From contig NC_045449.1 in assembly GCF_002776525.5 (NCBI RefSeq), forward strand, positions 639,606 through 703,605: a stretch of DNA of 64,000 bases, written 5' to 3'. This DNA comes from Piliocolobus tephrosceles (Eukaryota; Chordata; Mammalia; Primates; Cercopithecidae). Shown here piece after piece: positions 10,163-20,509 of this stretch; position 1 is the stretch's first letter, and each line of letters starts with the position of its first letter. The notes beneath the pieces were generated by a model. The model did no database searches. It was not told where the DNA came from and saw only the letters and a list, made by a program, of their open reading frames with translations. Both the position numbers and the translations under genes were made by a program.

Positions 10163-10744
10163 GGCCTTGTTTCCTCTCTCTCCTGCCCATTCCTTCTCTC
10201 TCCACAACAACTCACTCAGGCAGCAACAGGGTCAATCAGGCCAGGAAGGGAACGGCTGGGGGAAGACGATGCTGACTCTCTCTTACTGACTCTCAGTTTC
10301 TGAGACATGGAAACCCCTGTTACAGAGGCCTCTCTTTTCTCCCCCCACCCCGCCCCCGCCGAGAACCCCCAGCAGAAGCTGCTCACTGGCTGTTGTCAAA
10401 GTAGCCCTTTGTTCTTGGAGTTGAACCAGCACAGGCCTCAAATTTCCATCCACAGCTCCAAACCCCTCCTACATCACCTCCACGACCTCAGGCTAAGGAA
10501 AGAAAGAAGCTGGCCAAAAACATCCCAGGCGAAGAAGCCAAAGCTCCTCCCAAGAGAGGTGACCCCGGAGGGGACCCTCTGGTCTCCTCTCCAAGGAGCC
10601 AGGCTGGTGCTGGGAGGGCAGCAGCAATGCCCGGAAAGCAGAGCACCGAGGAAGGCTCACAGGACAAGAACTTCAGGGGTCACAGTCCCGTATTGTACAG
10701 AAGGAGGGGGCAGCAAAGACCCAAGATCCAAAGACAGACTTGCA
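10163..10744. other. Unique sequence with an unrecognised 172-residue frame
   Basis: A plus-strand frame opens at 10307 and closes at 10825 inside the next Alu. It has low complexity (P, S, K, R rich), no domain I recognise, and borrows its last 25 or so codons from Alu, so I do not call it a gene. Text near 10415-10495 resembles a weak plus-strand MIR. Confidence 0.4.
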
Positions 10745-11272
10745 GGCCCAGGCATGGTGCTCATGCCTGTAATCCCAATCAGTGTGGGAGGCCCAGGTGC
10801 GGATGACCTGAGGTCAGGAGTTTGAGGCCAGCCTGAGCAACATACACAGCCCCGTCTCTACTAAAAGATAAAAATAAAACGTCGCTCTGTGTAGTGGGCC
10901 CTGTGTAGGGGACCGTGTGTAGCGGGCCCTGTGCAGCGGGCAGTGTGTAGCGGGCGGTGTGCAGCGGGCCCTGTGTAGGGGGCCGTGTGCAGCAGGCAGT
11001 GTGTAGCACGCCCTGTGCAGGGGGCCGTGTGTAGCGGGTGGTGTGTAGCGGGCCCTGTGCAGCAGGCCGTGTCTAGCGGGCCCTGTGTAGTGGACCATGT
11101 GTAGTGGGCTGTGTGTAGTGGCGTGCACCTGGAGTCCTAGCTACTTGGGGGGCTGAGGTGGGAGGATCCCTTGAACAGAGAAATTTGAGGTGACAGTGAG
11201 CTATGACTGCACCACTGGACTCCAGCCTGGGCAACACAGCGAGACCCTGTCTCTAAAAAACAATAATAATGT
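10745..11272 (+). mobile_element. AluJ enlarged by an internal minisatellite
   Basis: Left arm at 10745-10870 (ggcatggtgctcatgcctgt), then the 14-bp array, then the right arm from 11120 (gcgtgcacctggagtcctag to gagaccctgtctctaaaaaa). The element is 528 bp where about 300 is normal; nearly all the excess is the array. Confidence 0.88.
10889..11126 (+). repeat. 14-bp minisatellite, 17 copies, inside an Alu
   Basis: Every unit fits gtg(t/c)ag(c/t/g)(g/a)g(g/a)(c/t)(c/a/g)(c/g)t, and units start at 10889, 10903 and so on to 11113 with no length change. The last unit is the native Alu text gtgtagtggcgtgc, so the array grew from the Alu. Units alternate between ...ccct and ...ccgt/cagt endings, which suggests a 28-bp higher-order step in part. 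Confidence 0.95.
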
Positions 11273-11999
11273 CAAAAAACAGAGATTTGGGGAACTGCAG
11301 ATGATGGCGGCAGGGCGTCACCAGAGCAAGTCAGGGAAGTGTGTCTTGCACTGTCCAGCAGAAGGACAACACTGTCGACACACAGATGTGATGGCCACAG
11401 GAGAAGGGCAGCTGGGCTGGGGACAGGCTGGCATGGATCCTCCTCCATTCTCTTCCCATCCACCTTTCTAGAACACCTTCTGGGCCCTCGTTTGCTTCTC
11501 TAGCCACCCAGCAGGGAAGTGCAGTGTCTTGAATGGGGAACCCAAATGTTCAGAAACTAGAACAGGGACGGACGGTCCCTTGGGAATTAATAAGCAAACC
11601 GGAACTGAAGACTGATCCCAAGTGTCTCAACAGCTCTGGATGTCCTGATAAAACATGTCTCTAGAATGTGAACAGTTTTGAAGTATCTGTATTCCAATCA
11701 CCAATCCAGAACCTCGGGGGCCAAAGAAAGTGTGGGTTTTCCCCCAAACAAAGATTTAGCTGAGGACACAGGAGAATGACCCAGGTGTGAACGAAAGGAG
11801 AGTCTGGCCTGAGGCATCCTGTGGCCCTGCCATCTCTCTTAGGGGTAAGAGGGACATCTAAGGCCAAGCGGAGCTGAGTCAGGCCTCCTGGATGGGATGA
11901 GACGGTACGAGAGAGAGGTCCAGGAAAGGTCTCGTTCAGACTGACATGTCCCATCATCGGTCAAGGTTTGGATGGACACTAACAAGACTTAAGATGCAT
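11273..11999. other. Unique sequence, no gene seen
   Basis: No repeat or known exon is apparent. The longest frame is 98 residues on the minus strand (11661-11957). GC content is moderate with few CpG. Confidence 0.5.
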
Positions 12000-12320
12000 G
12001 GCCGGGCACGGTGGCTCACACCTGTCATCCCGGCACTTTGGGAGGCCGAGGCGGGCAAATCACAAGGTCAGAAGTTCGAGACCAGCCTGGCCAACACGGT
12101 GAAACCCATCTCTACTAAAAATATAAAAATTTGCCGGGCGTTGATGATTAGTGCAGGTGCATGTCATCCCCGCTACTCGGGAGGCTGAGGCAGGAGAATC
12201 ACTTGAATCCAGGAGGCGGAGTTTACAATGAGCTGAGATTGCACCACTGCACTCCAGCTTGGGCGACAAGAGTGAGACTCTGTCTCAAAAAAAAAAAAAA
12301 AGAAAAAAGAAAAAAAGAAA
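12000..12320 (+). mobile_element. AluS with interrupted A-tail
   Basis: Starts ggccgggcacggtggctcac. A foreign 7-base stretch (gatgatt) interrupts the linker near 12144. Tail is A18 followed by gaaaaaag steps. Confidence 0.93.
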
Positions 12321-13009
12321 CAGAAGAGTTCAGGATTTCATAGTCCGTCTCCTACGTCTAGTCTTTCATTTCTCACAATCGTTTCTTAGCCAGGAATCAC
12401 TCCTTCAAGTAAATGGCTGCTTCCTTTTCTTTGTGCACATGCCCCCCCTCTGAAGAAAGGCTCCATGCCCACCTGGGGCTGTGCTACTCGCTTTTAATGC
12501 TCCTTAGAAAGTTCTCTACAAAGGCTCCAAACACAGCTCAAAACCCTGGCATGGAACCACAAGAAAGGCACAGAGAGGCAGGGGTGAGGTGGAGCCCATC
12601 AGAAACCGAAGGCTGTGTGTTAGGATCCACCCCATTCTGACCACGGTGCCGGGTCCCTCCACCGAAGCAGCTCTCAGGTCCCAAGCGTTAGGCAGCGTGG
12701 ATTTCAGTCAGGAAAACTACGCAAGGGTATGTTCTTAGACAGAATCTCTCCAACATTATTCTTGGCTCTGCTGACACAGCTTTGGCTTTAAAAAATCAAT
12801 AAATTAAGCAAGCAGAAGGTTCTCTAACATCCAGGCTGGACTAAAGGGTTTTGCTCTTACTGAGCCAAAGGGAATACTTAGTCCAAGACACGTAAGACAG
12901 ATTCTGCTGGATACCTGACACTCGCTCATGATTCTTCCCTGCTCATGATTCTTCCCTGCGAGGCCAGCAGCGCACAGCGAGGCTTCACTCCACCAGAACC
13001 AACACTGTC
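12321..13009. other. Unique sequence, no gene seen
   Basis: Open frames are below 80 residues. Contains one 17-bp duplication. No repeat family recognised. Confidence 0.5.
12924..12957. repeat. Perfect 17-bp tandem duplication
   Basis: gctcatgattcttccct occurs at 12924-12940 and again at 12941-12957 without a change. Confidence 0.97.
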
Positions 13010-13290
13010 GGCTGGCGCAGGGGCTCACGCCGGGAATCCCAGCACTTTGGGAGGCTGAGCAGGTGGATCACCTGAGGTCAGGAGTTTGAGACCAGCCTGG
13101 CCAACATGGTGAAACCCCGTCTCCACTAAAGATACAAAAATTAGCCAGGCGTGGTGGTGCACACCTATAATCTCAGCTACTTGGGAGGCTGAGGCAGGAG
13201 AATCCCTTGAACCCGGGAGGCAGAGGTTGCAGTGAGCCGAGATCGTGCCACTGCAGCCTGGGCAACAGAGTGAGACTCTGTCTCTAAAAA
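13010..13290 (+). mobile_element. AluS
   Basis: gaccagcctggccaacatgg in the left arm. A-tail is short and replaced by a ta-dinucleotide run (13290-13301). Right arm lacks cactc before agcctgggc. Confidence 0.93.
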
Positions 13291-13431
13291 TATATATATA
13301 ATAACGATAATACCTCTCACTACACTGGATGGTTTGATCCAACCTAACGCAAAAAGAGGGAGGCTTTGATCTCATTCTATTGTTTATCCTAACATTTTTG
13401 CCTGACAATCTGGATAAAACAAACTTTTATT

Positions 13432-13725
13432 TTATTTTTTATTTATTTATTTTTTCAGACCCCAGCTGGAGTGTGGTGGTGCAATCATGGCTGTAGCCTC
13501 AACCTCCCGGGCTCAAGCGATCCACCCACCTCTGCCTCCCAAGTAGCTGGGACTACAAGGCATGCACCACCACACTTGGCTAATTTTTGTATTTTTTTTT
13601 TTTTCTGTAGAGATGGGGTCTCATCATGTTGCCCAGGCTGGTCTCAAACTCCTGACCTCAACCAATCCACCCGCCTCAACCTTCCAAAGTGCTGGGATTA
13701 CAGGTGTGAGCCACCACGCCCGGCC
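13432..13725 (-). mobile_element. AluJ, antisense, short right arm
   Basis: Head is a t/a-rich tail (ttttatttatttatttttt); gtgcaatcatggctgtagcc has lost several bases. Ends ccaccacgcccggcc. cttttat on both sides may be the TSD. Confidence 0.9.
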
Positions 13726-14331
13726 TCTTTTATCTAGTGGGAGCTCCGTAAATCCGTGCTAGCTGACCAGCCAGTCCTCTCTCAGGCAAGTGGCCACAGT
13801 GACGAAGGTTTGGTGAAGGTGCAGGGGGAGGATGTGTGGACAACGTACAGTCACGAGGCAGTGTCCGATTCCGTGAGCGTGACTGGGGAAGCTGCCGTTC
13901 AAAAGCTCTTGTCACCAAAGTCAAGAATACCTTCTTCTGCACCACATTCTCGGAGACTTTCCAAATCCCGGGCACTTTGAGGCCTTCGCTCCCTCCTCTA
14001 AAACCCCACAGCTTACTCCACCCAAGTGAAGAGGCCAAGAAAAGAATCCATTTTATTTGTCAGAACTCGCCACAAGGTAAACAAATACAAAGAAAGCGTG
14101 TACTCGCCAATTAAACAGGAATGCAGGCTTCTGGCGGCAGCATGACCCCGTTTTTCCATTCACTCCATGTCAGTGAACCACCACCACTGAGCTGGCCCCT
14201 ATGGCTTGAGGGGGAAAAAGAGAAAGGCTTTCCACGTGTTTCTACACGCCTTTTCCACCTCCTTTTTCCTAAGAAAAAAGCAGAATTCCATTTCAGCCAA
14301 TTCCCATTCGATGGAAAAGAAGTACAGAGCA
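13726..14331. other. Unique sequence, no gene seen
   Basis: Frames up to 102 residues on both strands overlap each other, which speaks for low stop density instead of coding. No recognised repeat. Confidence 0.5.
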
Positions 14332-14633
14332 GGCCGGGCGCGGTGGCGCAAGCCTGTAATCCCAGCACTTTGGGAGGCCGAGACGGGCGGATCACGAGGT
14401 CAGGAGATCGAGACCATCCTGACTAACACGGTGAAACCCCGTCTCTACTAAAAAATACAAAAAACTAGCCGGGCGAGGTGGCGGGCGCCTGTAGTCCCAG
14501 CTACTCCGGAGGCTGAGGCAGGAGAATGGCGTAAACCCGGGAGGCGGAGCTTGCAGTGAGCTGAGATCCGGCCACTGCACTCCAGCCTGGGTGACAGAGC
14601 GAGACTCCGTCTCAAAAAAAAAAAAAAAAAAAA
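14332..14633 (+). mobile_element. AluYRa-like SINE with 12-bp TSD
   Basis: Close to consensus, with aactagccgggcgaggtggc and gatccggccactgcactcca. Perfect TSD aagtacagagca on both sides. Low divergence marks a recent insertion, possibly absent from apes. Confidence 0.96.
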
Positions 14634-14649
14634 AAGTACAGAGCAGCGA

Positions 14650-14890
14650 GGACGTGGGCTTCGGCGTCACAGAGGCCTGACTTTCAACCCTCGGTTCCGT
14701 GACAAGCCGTTAGCCGTGACGTCCATCAAGTCCACCGGACCTCTCCAAGCCTCAGCTCCCTCACGTGTAAAACAGAGAGGTCTGGAGCTGCCACACAGGT
14801 CATGGATGAGAAGCGTGCCCGGTACAGCACACACTGAGGAGTGTTCCTGTTCCTCAGCTTCGGTTCATACAACACGGATGGGGAGCAGGT
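14650..14890 (+). mobile_element. MIR SINE, sense
   Basis: gacgtgggcttcggcgtcac, then accggacctctccaagcctc and agctccctcacgtgtaaaac, followed by gtacagcacacactgaggag. This order is the MIR body from its tRNA-like end onward. Confidence 0.75.
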
Positions 14891-15012
14891 ACCGTACACG
14901 GTACAGAGAGGGACAGAAGCCAGGGTTTAAGGCACTTCCAATGCAATACAAAGGAAAATCTGTATCTTACAGCAGGATTAAGTTCCACAAGATTAGTTTT
15001 AATTTATAATCC

Positions 15013-15303
15013 TTATTTCTTTGAGACAGGGTCTGGCTGTTACTCAGGCTGGAGTGCAGTGGTGCAAGCACAGCTCACTGCAGCCTTGACTTACTGGGTT
15101 CAAGTTATCCTCCCACCTCAGCCTCCTGAGTAGCTGGGACCACAGGCGTGCACCACCACTCCTGGCTAATTTTTAAAATTATTCTGTAGAGATGGGGTCT
15201 CACTGTGTTGCCCAGTCTGGCAAATAAATCCTGGGCTCAAAGGATCTGGCCACCTTGGCCTCCCAAAGTTCTGGGATGACAGACATGAGCCACCACACCT
15301 GGT
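15013..15303 (-). mobile_element. AluJ, antisense
   Basis: gtgcaagcacagctcactgc and tcaagttatcctcccacctc are J forms; ends gagccaccacacctggtc. Tail is reduced to atttcttt. Confidence 0.9.
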
Positions 15304-15463
15304 CTCAGGAAGGTTTTTTGACATCAAGAAAATGAGGGTGGCTCTTAGGTCTTCAGACAACTGCTATTATCAATCACAGCAAAAAATAAAAAATAAAAAT
15401 AAATACAGCTGGGATATGAGAGGACTTTCTAGATGCATCAGAACTTACATAAAGCTTGACAGA

Positions 15464-15765
15464 GGACAGACGCAGTGGCTCGCACCTGTAATCCCAGCAC
15501 TTTGGGAGGCCAGGGTAGGTGGATCACCTGAGGTCAGAAGTTCGAGACCAGCCTGGCCAACATGGAGAAACCCCGAATCTACTAAAAATACAAAAATTAA
15601 CTGGACATGGTGGCGGGCACCTGTAATCCCAGCTACCCAGGAGGCTGAGGCAGGAGAATCGCTTGAACCCGGGAGGTGGAGGTTGCTGTGAGCTGAAATC
15701 GCACAACTGCATGCCAGCCTGGGCGACAAGAGCAAAACTCTGTCTCAAAAAAAAAAAAAAAAAAA
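15464..15765 (+). mobile_element. AluS
   Basis: Head is diverged (gaggacagacgcagtggctc); left arm accagcctggccaacatgga. TSD gacagag sits just before and again after the 19-A tail. Confidence 0.93.
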
Positions 15766-15864
15766 GATCGACAGAGCCACTTGAAACATCTGACTCAGAA
15801 GAAACAAGAACCAGAGCGCTGGGGGTTCTAAGCCTTAGTGCACAAAGAGAAAGAGACTGAGGTT

Positions 15865-16035
15865 TGTGGTTAACAGATGGATTGTGGTTAGGCAACAGGA
15901 TCAAATCTCAGCTCCACCACCTGCCAGCTATGTGACACTTGGCTTCTAAGGAGCATGAAGTGAGAAGATAGAGCAGGAAGCCCAGCGCCTGCAGGTGCCA
16001 CGTGCTTAGTAAGTGACGAAGTTACTGTTGTTGCA
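15865..16035 (+). mobile_element. MIR SINE, sense
   Basis: caaatctcagctccaccacc then agctatgtgacacttggctt, followed by cacgtgcttagtaagtga, matches the MIR core and 3' end. Confidence 0.75.
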
Positions 16036-16135
16036 ACCTACTAAAAAGCTCTAAGCCCTGATACCTGTAGTGATTCTGCATTGGAGGCAAAAAGACCCTA
16101 GGAAGGTAGAAATGAATGAGAAATGCAGAGAGACT

Positions 16136-16410
16136 GGCCGGGTGCAGCGGCTCACGCCTTTCATCCTAGCACTTTGGGAAGCCAAGGCAGGTGGACTGCC
16201 TGAGGTCAGAAGTTCAAGAACAGGCTGGCCAACATGGCAAAACCCTGTCTCCACTAAAATACAAACATTAGCCAGGAGTGGTGGCGTGTGCCTATAATCC
16301 CAGCTACTCGAGAGGCTGAGGCAGGAGAATCGCTTGAACCCAGGAATTGGAAGTTGCAGTGAGCCGAGATTGTGCCATTGCACTCCAGCCTGAGCAACAG
16401 AGCGAGACTG
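16136..16410 (+). mobile_element. AluS with long GAAA-type tail
   Basis: Begins ggccgggtgcagcggctcac. The TSD gagaaatgcaga is at 16119-16130 and again after the simple-repeat tail near 16530, so Alu and tail form one insertion. Confidence 0.95.
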
Positions 16411-16530
16411 TTGAAAGAAAGAAAGAGAGAAAGAGAGAGAAGGAAAGGAAAAGAAAGGAAAGGAAAGGAAAGGAAAAAGGAAGGGAACAGGAAGGAAGGA
16501 AAGAAAAGAAAGGAAAGAAAGAAAGAAAGA
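16411..16530 (+). repeat. (GAAA)n/(GGAAA)n tract
   Basis: Purine-only run of about 120 bases made of gaaa, gaga, ggaaa and ggaag steps. It is the evolved A-tail of the preceding Alu. Polypurine runs of this size can form triplex DNA. Confidence 0.97.
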
Positions 16531-16545
16531 GAAATGCAGACAGAT

Positions 16546-17115
16546 TAATTCTTGGCTGTTGCAGAATGCAAAATGAGGATAGACGCCCAGGTTTCAAGTT
16601 TAAGGCTCTGCGTATTTCGGAGCCTGGTGAAAAGCAAAGTACTGCCACCTTTTCCCTTCGCTCCTGTGACCTGCCATAGATCACGTACCCCCACTCACAA
16701 AGAGCACACCCCCAGTGCCCCATCCCTCTCACTGGGATGAAGAAAGATGCCCAAATCCCAAGATCCAAACTTCTGAAAAAACTGAATTCAACACAACAAA
16801 AGTCAACACCTTATGGGTAAAGGGTCTTAATTAAACAGTGTCAAGCATGCCAACGTGAACTCTGTGTTTGGACCTACTCATTATGAAATAAACTTAAGAA
16901 CAAACCCCATCTAAGAACAGGAAAAAACCCAGCAACTCTCATGCACATCAAATGCTGTTCTCAATGATCCTTTTCCCTCTAAATGTCACATAGTACCAGC
17001 AGGTGGGAGATAATTAAAGTTTGAATAAAATTTGTTTTACATGCCTCCGTTTGAACACTTTTGTTCCGCAAAGCTTTTCCCGCTCCAGCCCAAACATGCA
17101 CCCACAAAGGAAGAG
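16546..17115. other. Unique sequence, no gene seen
   Basis: A mixed stretch with no repeat recognised; minus-strand frames here derive from the polypurine tract. Confidence 0.5.
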
Positions 17116-17438
17116 GTTTTTCTTTTTTTTTTCTTTTCTTTTTTTTTTTTCTTTTCTTTTTGACGGCATCTTGCTCTGCCGCCCAGGCTGGAGTGCAGTG
17201 GCACGATCTCGGCTCACTACAACCTCTGCCTCCCGGGTTCACACCATTCTCCTGCCTCAGCCTCCCAAGTAGCTGGGACTACAGGCGCCCACCACCATGC
17301 CTGGCTAATTTTTTGTATTTTTAGTAGAGACGGGGTTTCACCGTGTTGGCCAGGATGGTCTCGATCTCCTGACCTCGTGATCTGCCCGCCTCAGCCTCCC
17401 AAAGTGCTGGGATTACAGGCATGAGCCACCGCGCCTAG
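17116..17438 (-). mobile_element. AluY, antisense, T/C-rich tail
   Basis: Tail of about 45 T with C interruptions, then gacggcatcttgctctgccg. ggccaggatggtctcgatct is the Y form. Flanks aagaggtttt and aagagtttttt suggest the TSD. Confidence 0.95.
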
Positions 17439-17760
17439 ATAAGAGTTTTTTCAAAATAATATTTTTTTCTGGATTTTTCTGGTTACATCTGGGGCTTTAT
17501 GACTTCAGACAGATAGGGTGGAGGAGGTAATTTATGAAAAGAAACATCACTCTTGATCCGTGTTTACATTCCGTAAGGGAGTGAATTTGGCTTTTGGATT
17601 CTCCTCCCAGGCCTATCAGGGGAATAGAATCCTTGCTCCTATTTGATGAGATTTATGGCGCAACGAGGTCTGTGGGGCTGATGCTACGCCATCTGCTTCA
17701 CGAATACGGCCCCTCCATTTGCAAAGTGCTGACTTGGAACATTTGTATTTTTCCCTTACA
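17439..17760. other. Unique sequence, possible conserved block
   Basis: Non-repetitive, with few CpG losses (atttatggcgcaacgaggtc, atgctacgccatctgcttca). A frame of about 55 residues from 17594 runs into the tetranucleotide array. No family recognised; the compact unique text makes it a candidate noncoding element only. Confidence 0.35.
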
Positions 17761-17769
17761 AATCAATCA

Positions 17770-17818
<49 letters not shown>

Positions 17819-17826
17819 ATCAACCT

Positions 17827-17885
<59 letters not shown>

Positions 17886-17895
17886 NNNNNNNNNN

Positions 17896-17942
<47 letters not shown>

Positions 17943-17960
17943 CGTCCATCCATCCATCCA
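17761..17960 (+). repeat. (ATCT)n microsatellite with an assembly gap
   Basis: About 40 visible ATCT units in two blocks (interrupted at 17817-17839 by taatcaacctt text), with N at 17886-17895, then ccgt/ccat units to 17960. The gap means true length is unknown. Confidence 0.97.
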
Positions 17961-17961
17961 T

Positions 17962-18220
17962 CTCCCTCTGTTGCCCAGGCTGTTATGCAGTGACATGATC
18001 ACAGCTCACTGCAACCTTGACTTCCTGAGCTCAGGCGATCCTCTTCAGCCTCCCGAATGGCTGGGACCACAGCTGTGTGCCACCACGCCCAGCTGATTTT
18101 TTGTAGAAATGAGGTCTCATTATATTGTTGAGGCTGGTCTCAAACTCCTGAGTTAAGCGATCCTCCCACCTTGGCCTCCCAACGTGCTGGGATTACAGGC
18201 ATGAGCCACTGCGCCCAGCC
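17962..18220 (-). mobile_element. AluJ, antisense, tail replaced by the ATCT array
   Basis: tccctctgttgcccaggctg follows the microsatellite directly, so the array may have grown from this element's tail. Divergent J forms (tcactgcaaccttgacttcc). Confidence 0.9.
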
Positions 18221-18527
18221 TAAATCTCTCATCTTTATAAGGAATCACCTTATGGCTTTCCATCCCATTCACACACACTTAGCATCCATATCTGCCTTTA
18301 ATAAAAGGTCATAATACAGCCCTGGCATCACAAAAGCTAACCAGAGAACACTAAGGATATCAGCTCATGAAGATGCTCTGTCTACAACGAGACTAGCACA
18401 GTTGTCTTCAGAAAAGGAAACTGAGGCAGTGAGCGGCTACAATGCTTCGACACAGGGGACCTCAACCCAGGACTTGCGCTTTTAGTTCCATCACAGGTGC
18501 ATCAGAGACCGCACTTAGTTGGGGAGT
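18221..18527. other. Unique sequence, weak MIR-like patch
   Basis: 18405-18490 (ggaaactgaggcagtgagcg ... aacccaggacttgcg) resembles an antisense MIR. Nothing else recognised. Confidence 0.4.
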
Positions 18528-18945
18528 AACCTAAGCTAACTCCACCATGCACAGCCCAACGAGGAACCTAAGCTAGCCCTACCATGCACAACCCAACGAC
18601 AAACCTAAGCTAACCCCACCATGCACAACCCAACAATGAACCTAAGCTAACCCCACCATGCACAGCCCAACAAGGAACCTAAGCTAACCCCACCATGCAC
18701 AACCCAACAAGGAACCTAAGCTAACCCCNNNNNNNNNNCCACCACGCACAGCCCAACAAGGAACCTAAGCTAACCCCACCATGCAAACCCCAAAACAAAC
18801 CTAAGCCAACCCCACCATGCACAACCCAAAAACGAACCTAAGCTAACACCACCATGCACAGCCCAACGAGGAACCTAAGCTAACCCCACCATGCACAACC
18901 CAAAAACGAACCTAAGCTAACCCCACCATGCACAGCCCAACAATT
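18528..18945. repeat. 37-bp minisatellite, about 11 copies, with a gap
   Basis: Unit pattern is aacctaagctaaccccacc plus atgcacaacccaacaagg. Copies start at 18528, 18565, 18602, 18639 and onward to 18909. Variants alternate cacagccc/cacaaccc and caacgagg/caaaaacg. N at 18729-18738 lie inside the array, so copy number is uncertain. Confidence 0.95.
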
Positions 18946-19268
18946 AGAATTTAGGGCATTTTAGTTGGACTCAGACCTCAGGGTTTGAATTTAAGAAGGT
19001 GAGAGTTACAGGAATGTGTGTAGGGATTATGGCTGGAATGCTGCCTCTCACTCACAGTTGACCGTCTTCTCAGGACTCTCCAAATCCACCTGGTATCTCT
19101 CTTCTGCTCCTGCACTGCCAGGCCACCCCTCATCCAAACACCAGGTTTCCAGCACTGGAGCCTCACAAGCTCCATCCCCACCCACAACACACTCACAAAC
19201 GCACCTGGCAAGTCAGTGTCTGCATAGCAGGTCTCACGGTCTCACCACTGCTGACGCTTTGCTGGGAA
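18946..19268. other. Unique sequence, no gene seen
   Basis: C-rich and moderately polar; frames of 77 and 110 residues on opposite strands overlap. No family recognised. Confidence 0.5.
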
Positions 19269-19780
19269 GGGGCGGGTCGAGGGGGGCTGTTTTGCGCATT
19301 GGAGAATGTTCATTGGTGTCCCAGGAAATGCTAGTAATGCCCGCTTAGTGACGATTGAAAACGGTGCCAGAAGCCCAGGAGACTTTGCGAGCAGTGAAAC
19401 GATTCTGTCTGATCCCATTCTGATGGATGCCTGCCATTCATTATGCACTCACCAAACAGTGTCTAACACGTGGATGCATGTCATTCGTGACGCATTCATC
19501 AAAACAGTGTCCAACACAAACAATAAACCCTAAGATAAGCTATGAACTTCAGTTAGTAACAATGGATTCATATGCAGTGGTCACGAATGTAGTGCACGAA
19601 CGCAAGATGGTAACAACAGCAGGAAACCCCAGAGAGCAACGGAGGGGTATCTGTGAACTCTGTACTTTCTACTCAGTTTTTCTGAAAACCTAAAACTGTT
19701 CCATGAAACAAAGTCTATCAATGAAAAATTAAAAGTCTCCAGACATTTGCCTATGTCCCTAAAGGGCAAAGCCGTTCGCT
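19269..19780 (-). mobile_element. MER20 hAT-Charlie DNA transposon, split by an L1
   Basis: ggggggctgttttgcgcatt followed by ggagaatgttcattgg, then gctagtaatgcccgcttag, matches one half read backwards. The other half after the insert is gtctccagacatttgcctat and gtccctaaagggcaaagcc. MER20 copies are known in therian genomes as regulatory donors, but nothing here shows activity. Confidence 0.75.
19368..19732 (+). mobile_element. L1M 3' UTR fragment inserted in MER20
   Basis: gcagtgaaacgattctgtct, then aacttcagttagtaacaatg, then gtgaactctgtactttctac and cctaaaactgttcc fit the 3' UTR of older L1. A segment of about 50 bp (gatgc..tgtcattc..aaacagtgtc) occurs twice, at about 19425 and 19471, where the family has one. 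Confidence 0.8.
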
Positions 19781-20509
19781 TGGCTGCTGCAGGGGGGAGG
19801 AACACACCGATGCAGGCCCAGTCCCCAGCAGGGCAACGCTCTGGTTACTTTCAGGAGTCAATCAGTGCAGTTGTATCAGGCCACGTTCCTGGAGGGAGGC
19901 TGGAAAAGGTGAGCTTTCTGAGCCTGCGTGCATGGGCTGTGGAGACTCCTCTGGGGGATAGTCTTATTAGGGGAGAAAGCATGGAACCCAGTCTCAGGAA
20001 ACCCCAGGCAGAGGCTAGAGAGTGGGGCCTAATCCTCCCGTCCCAGCTTCAAAGACAGCACCTTGGTCGCTATATTCAGTCTGGTAAGAACGCCCTCGTT
20101 GGTTTTTCCTTTTACAAAAATTATCTCCATCGCTCAGTAGCCTGAGATAGAAATGGAGAGAAGGCTTGGCCTTCAAAGAAGCCAGAGGAAGCATCTCAAC
20201 GCCTGGAACCTGGGGGTCCTGCCGGGAGCAGCCTCTGCAGCTCTGCCGCCGGTGTCTGCAGGGACGGGTGGAGACATGATGGAGGTGCCCTGGTCCCAAG
20301 CTTTGCTAAGCTGGCTGCTAAAATACCCCCTTCCAGCTGAATGCATAATTGAAATGTGACTGTGTCAAGTTTAAATCCACCTGGCTTTAGCCATTTGCAT
20401 GGCTGAAACGTGGGTACACCCAGGTCCCCGCCGGCTGCCATCGCGATTTCCCTGGAATCCTGGCTCTCCCTGATTGCCTTTCTCTCTCATCCCTTCCTTT
20501 CACCCTTTC
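19781..20509. other. Unique sequence, no gene seen
   Basis: Plus frame 19747-20145 (132 residues) starts inside MER20, so it is unlikely to be a gene. No repeat recognised between 19800 and 20500. Confidence 0.45.

Noticed and set aside
18528..18945. CRISPR array
   Set aside because: The 37-bp units are contiguous with no unique spacers, and the DNA is primate.
18528..18945. Interstitial telomere repeat (cctaa-like text)
   Set aside because: The unit is 37 bp with only one cctaa in each; it is not a (CCCTAA)n run.
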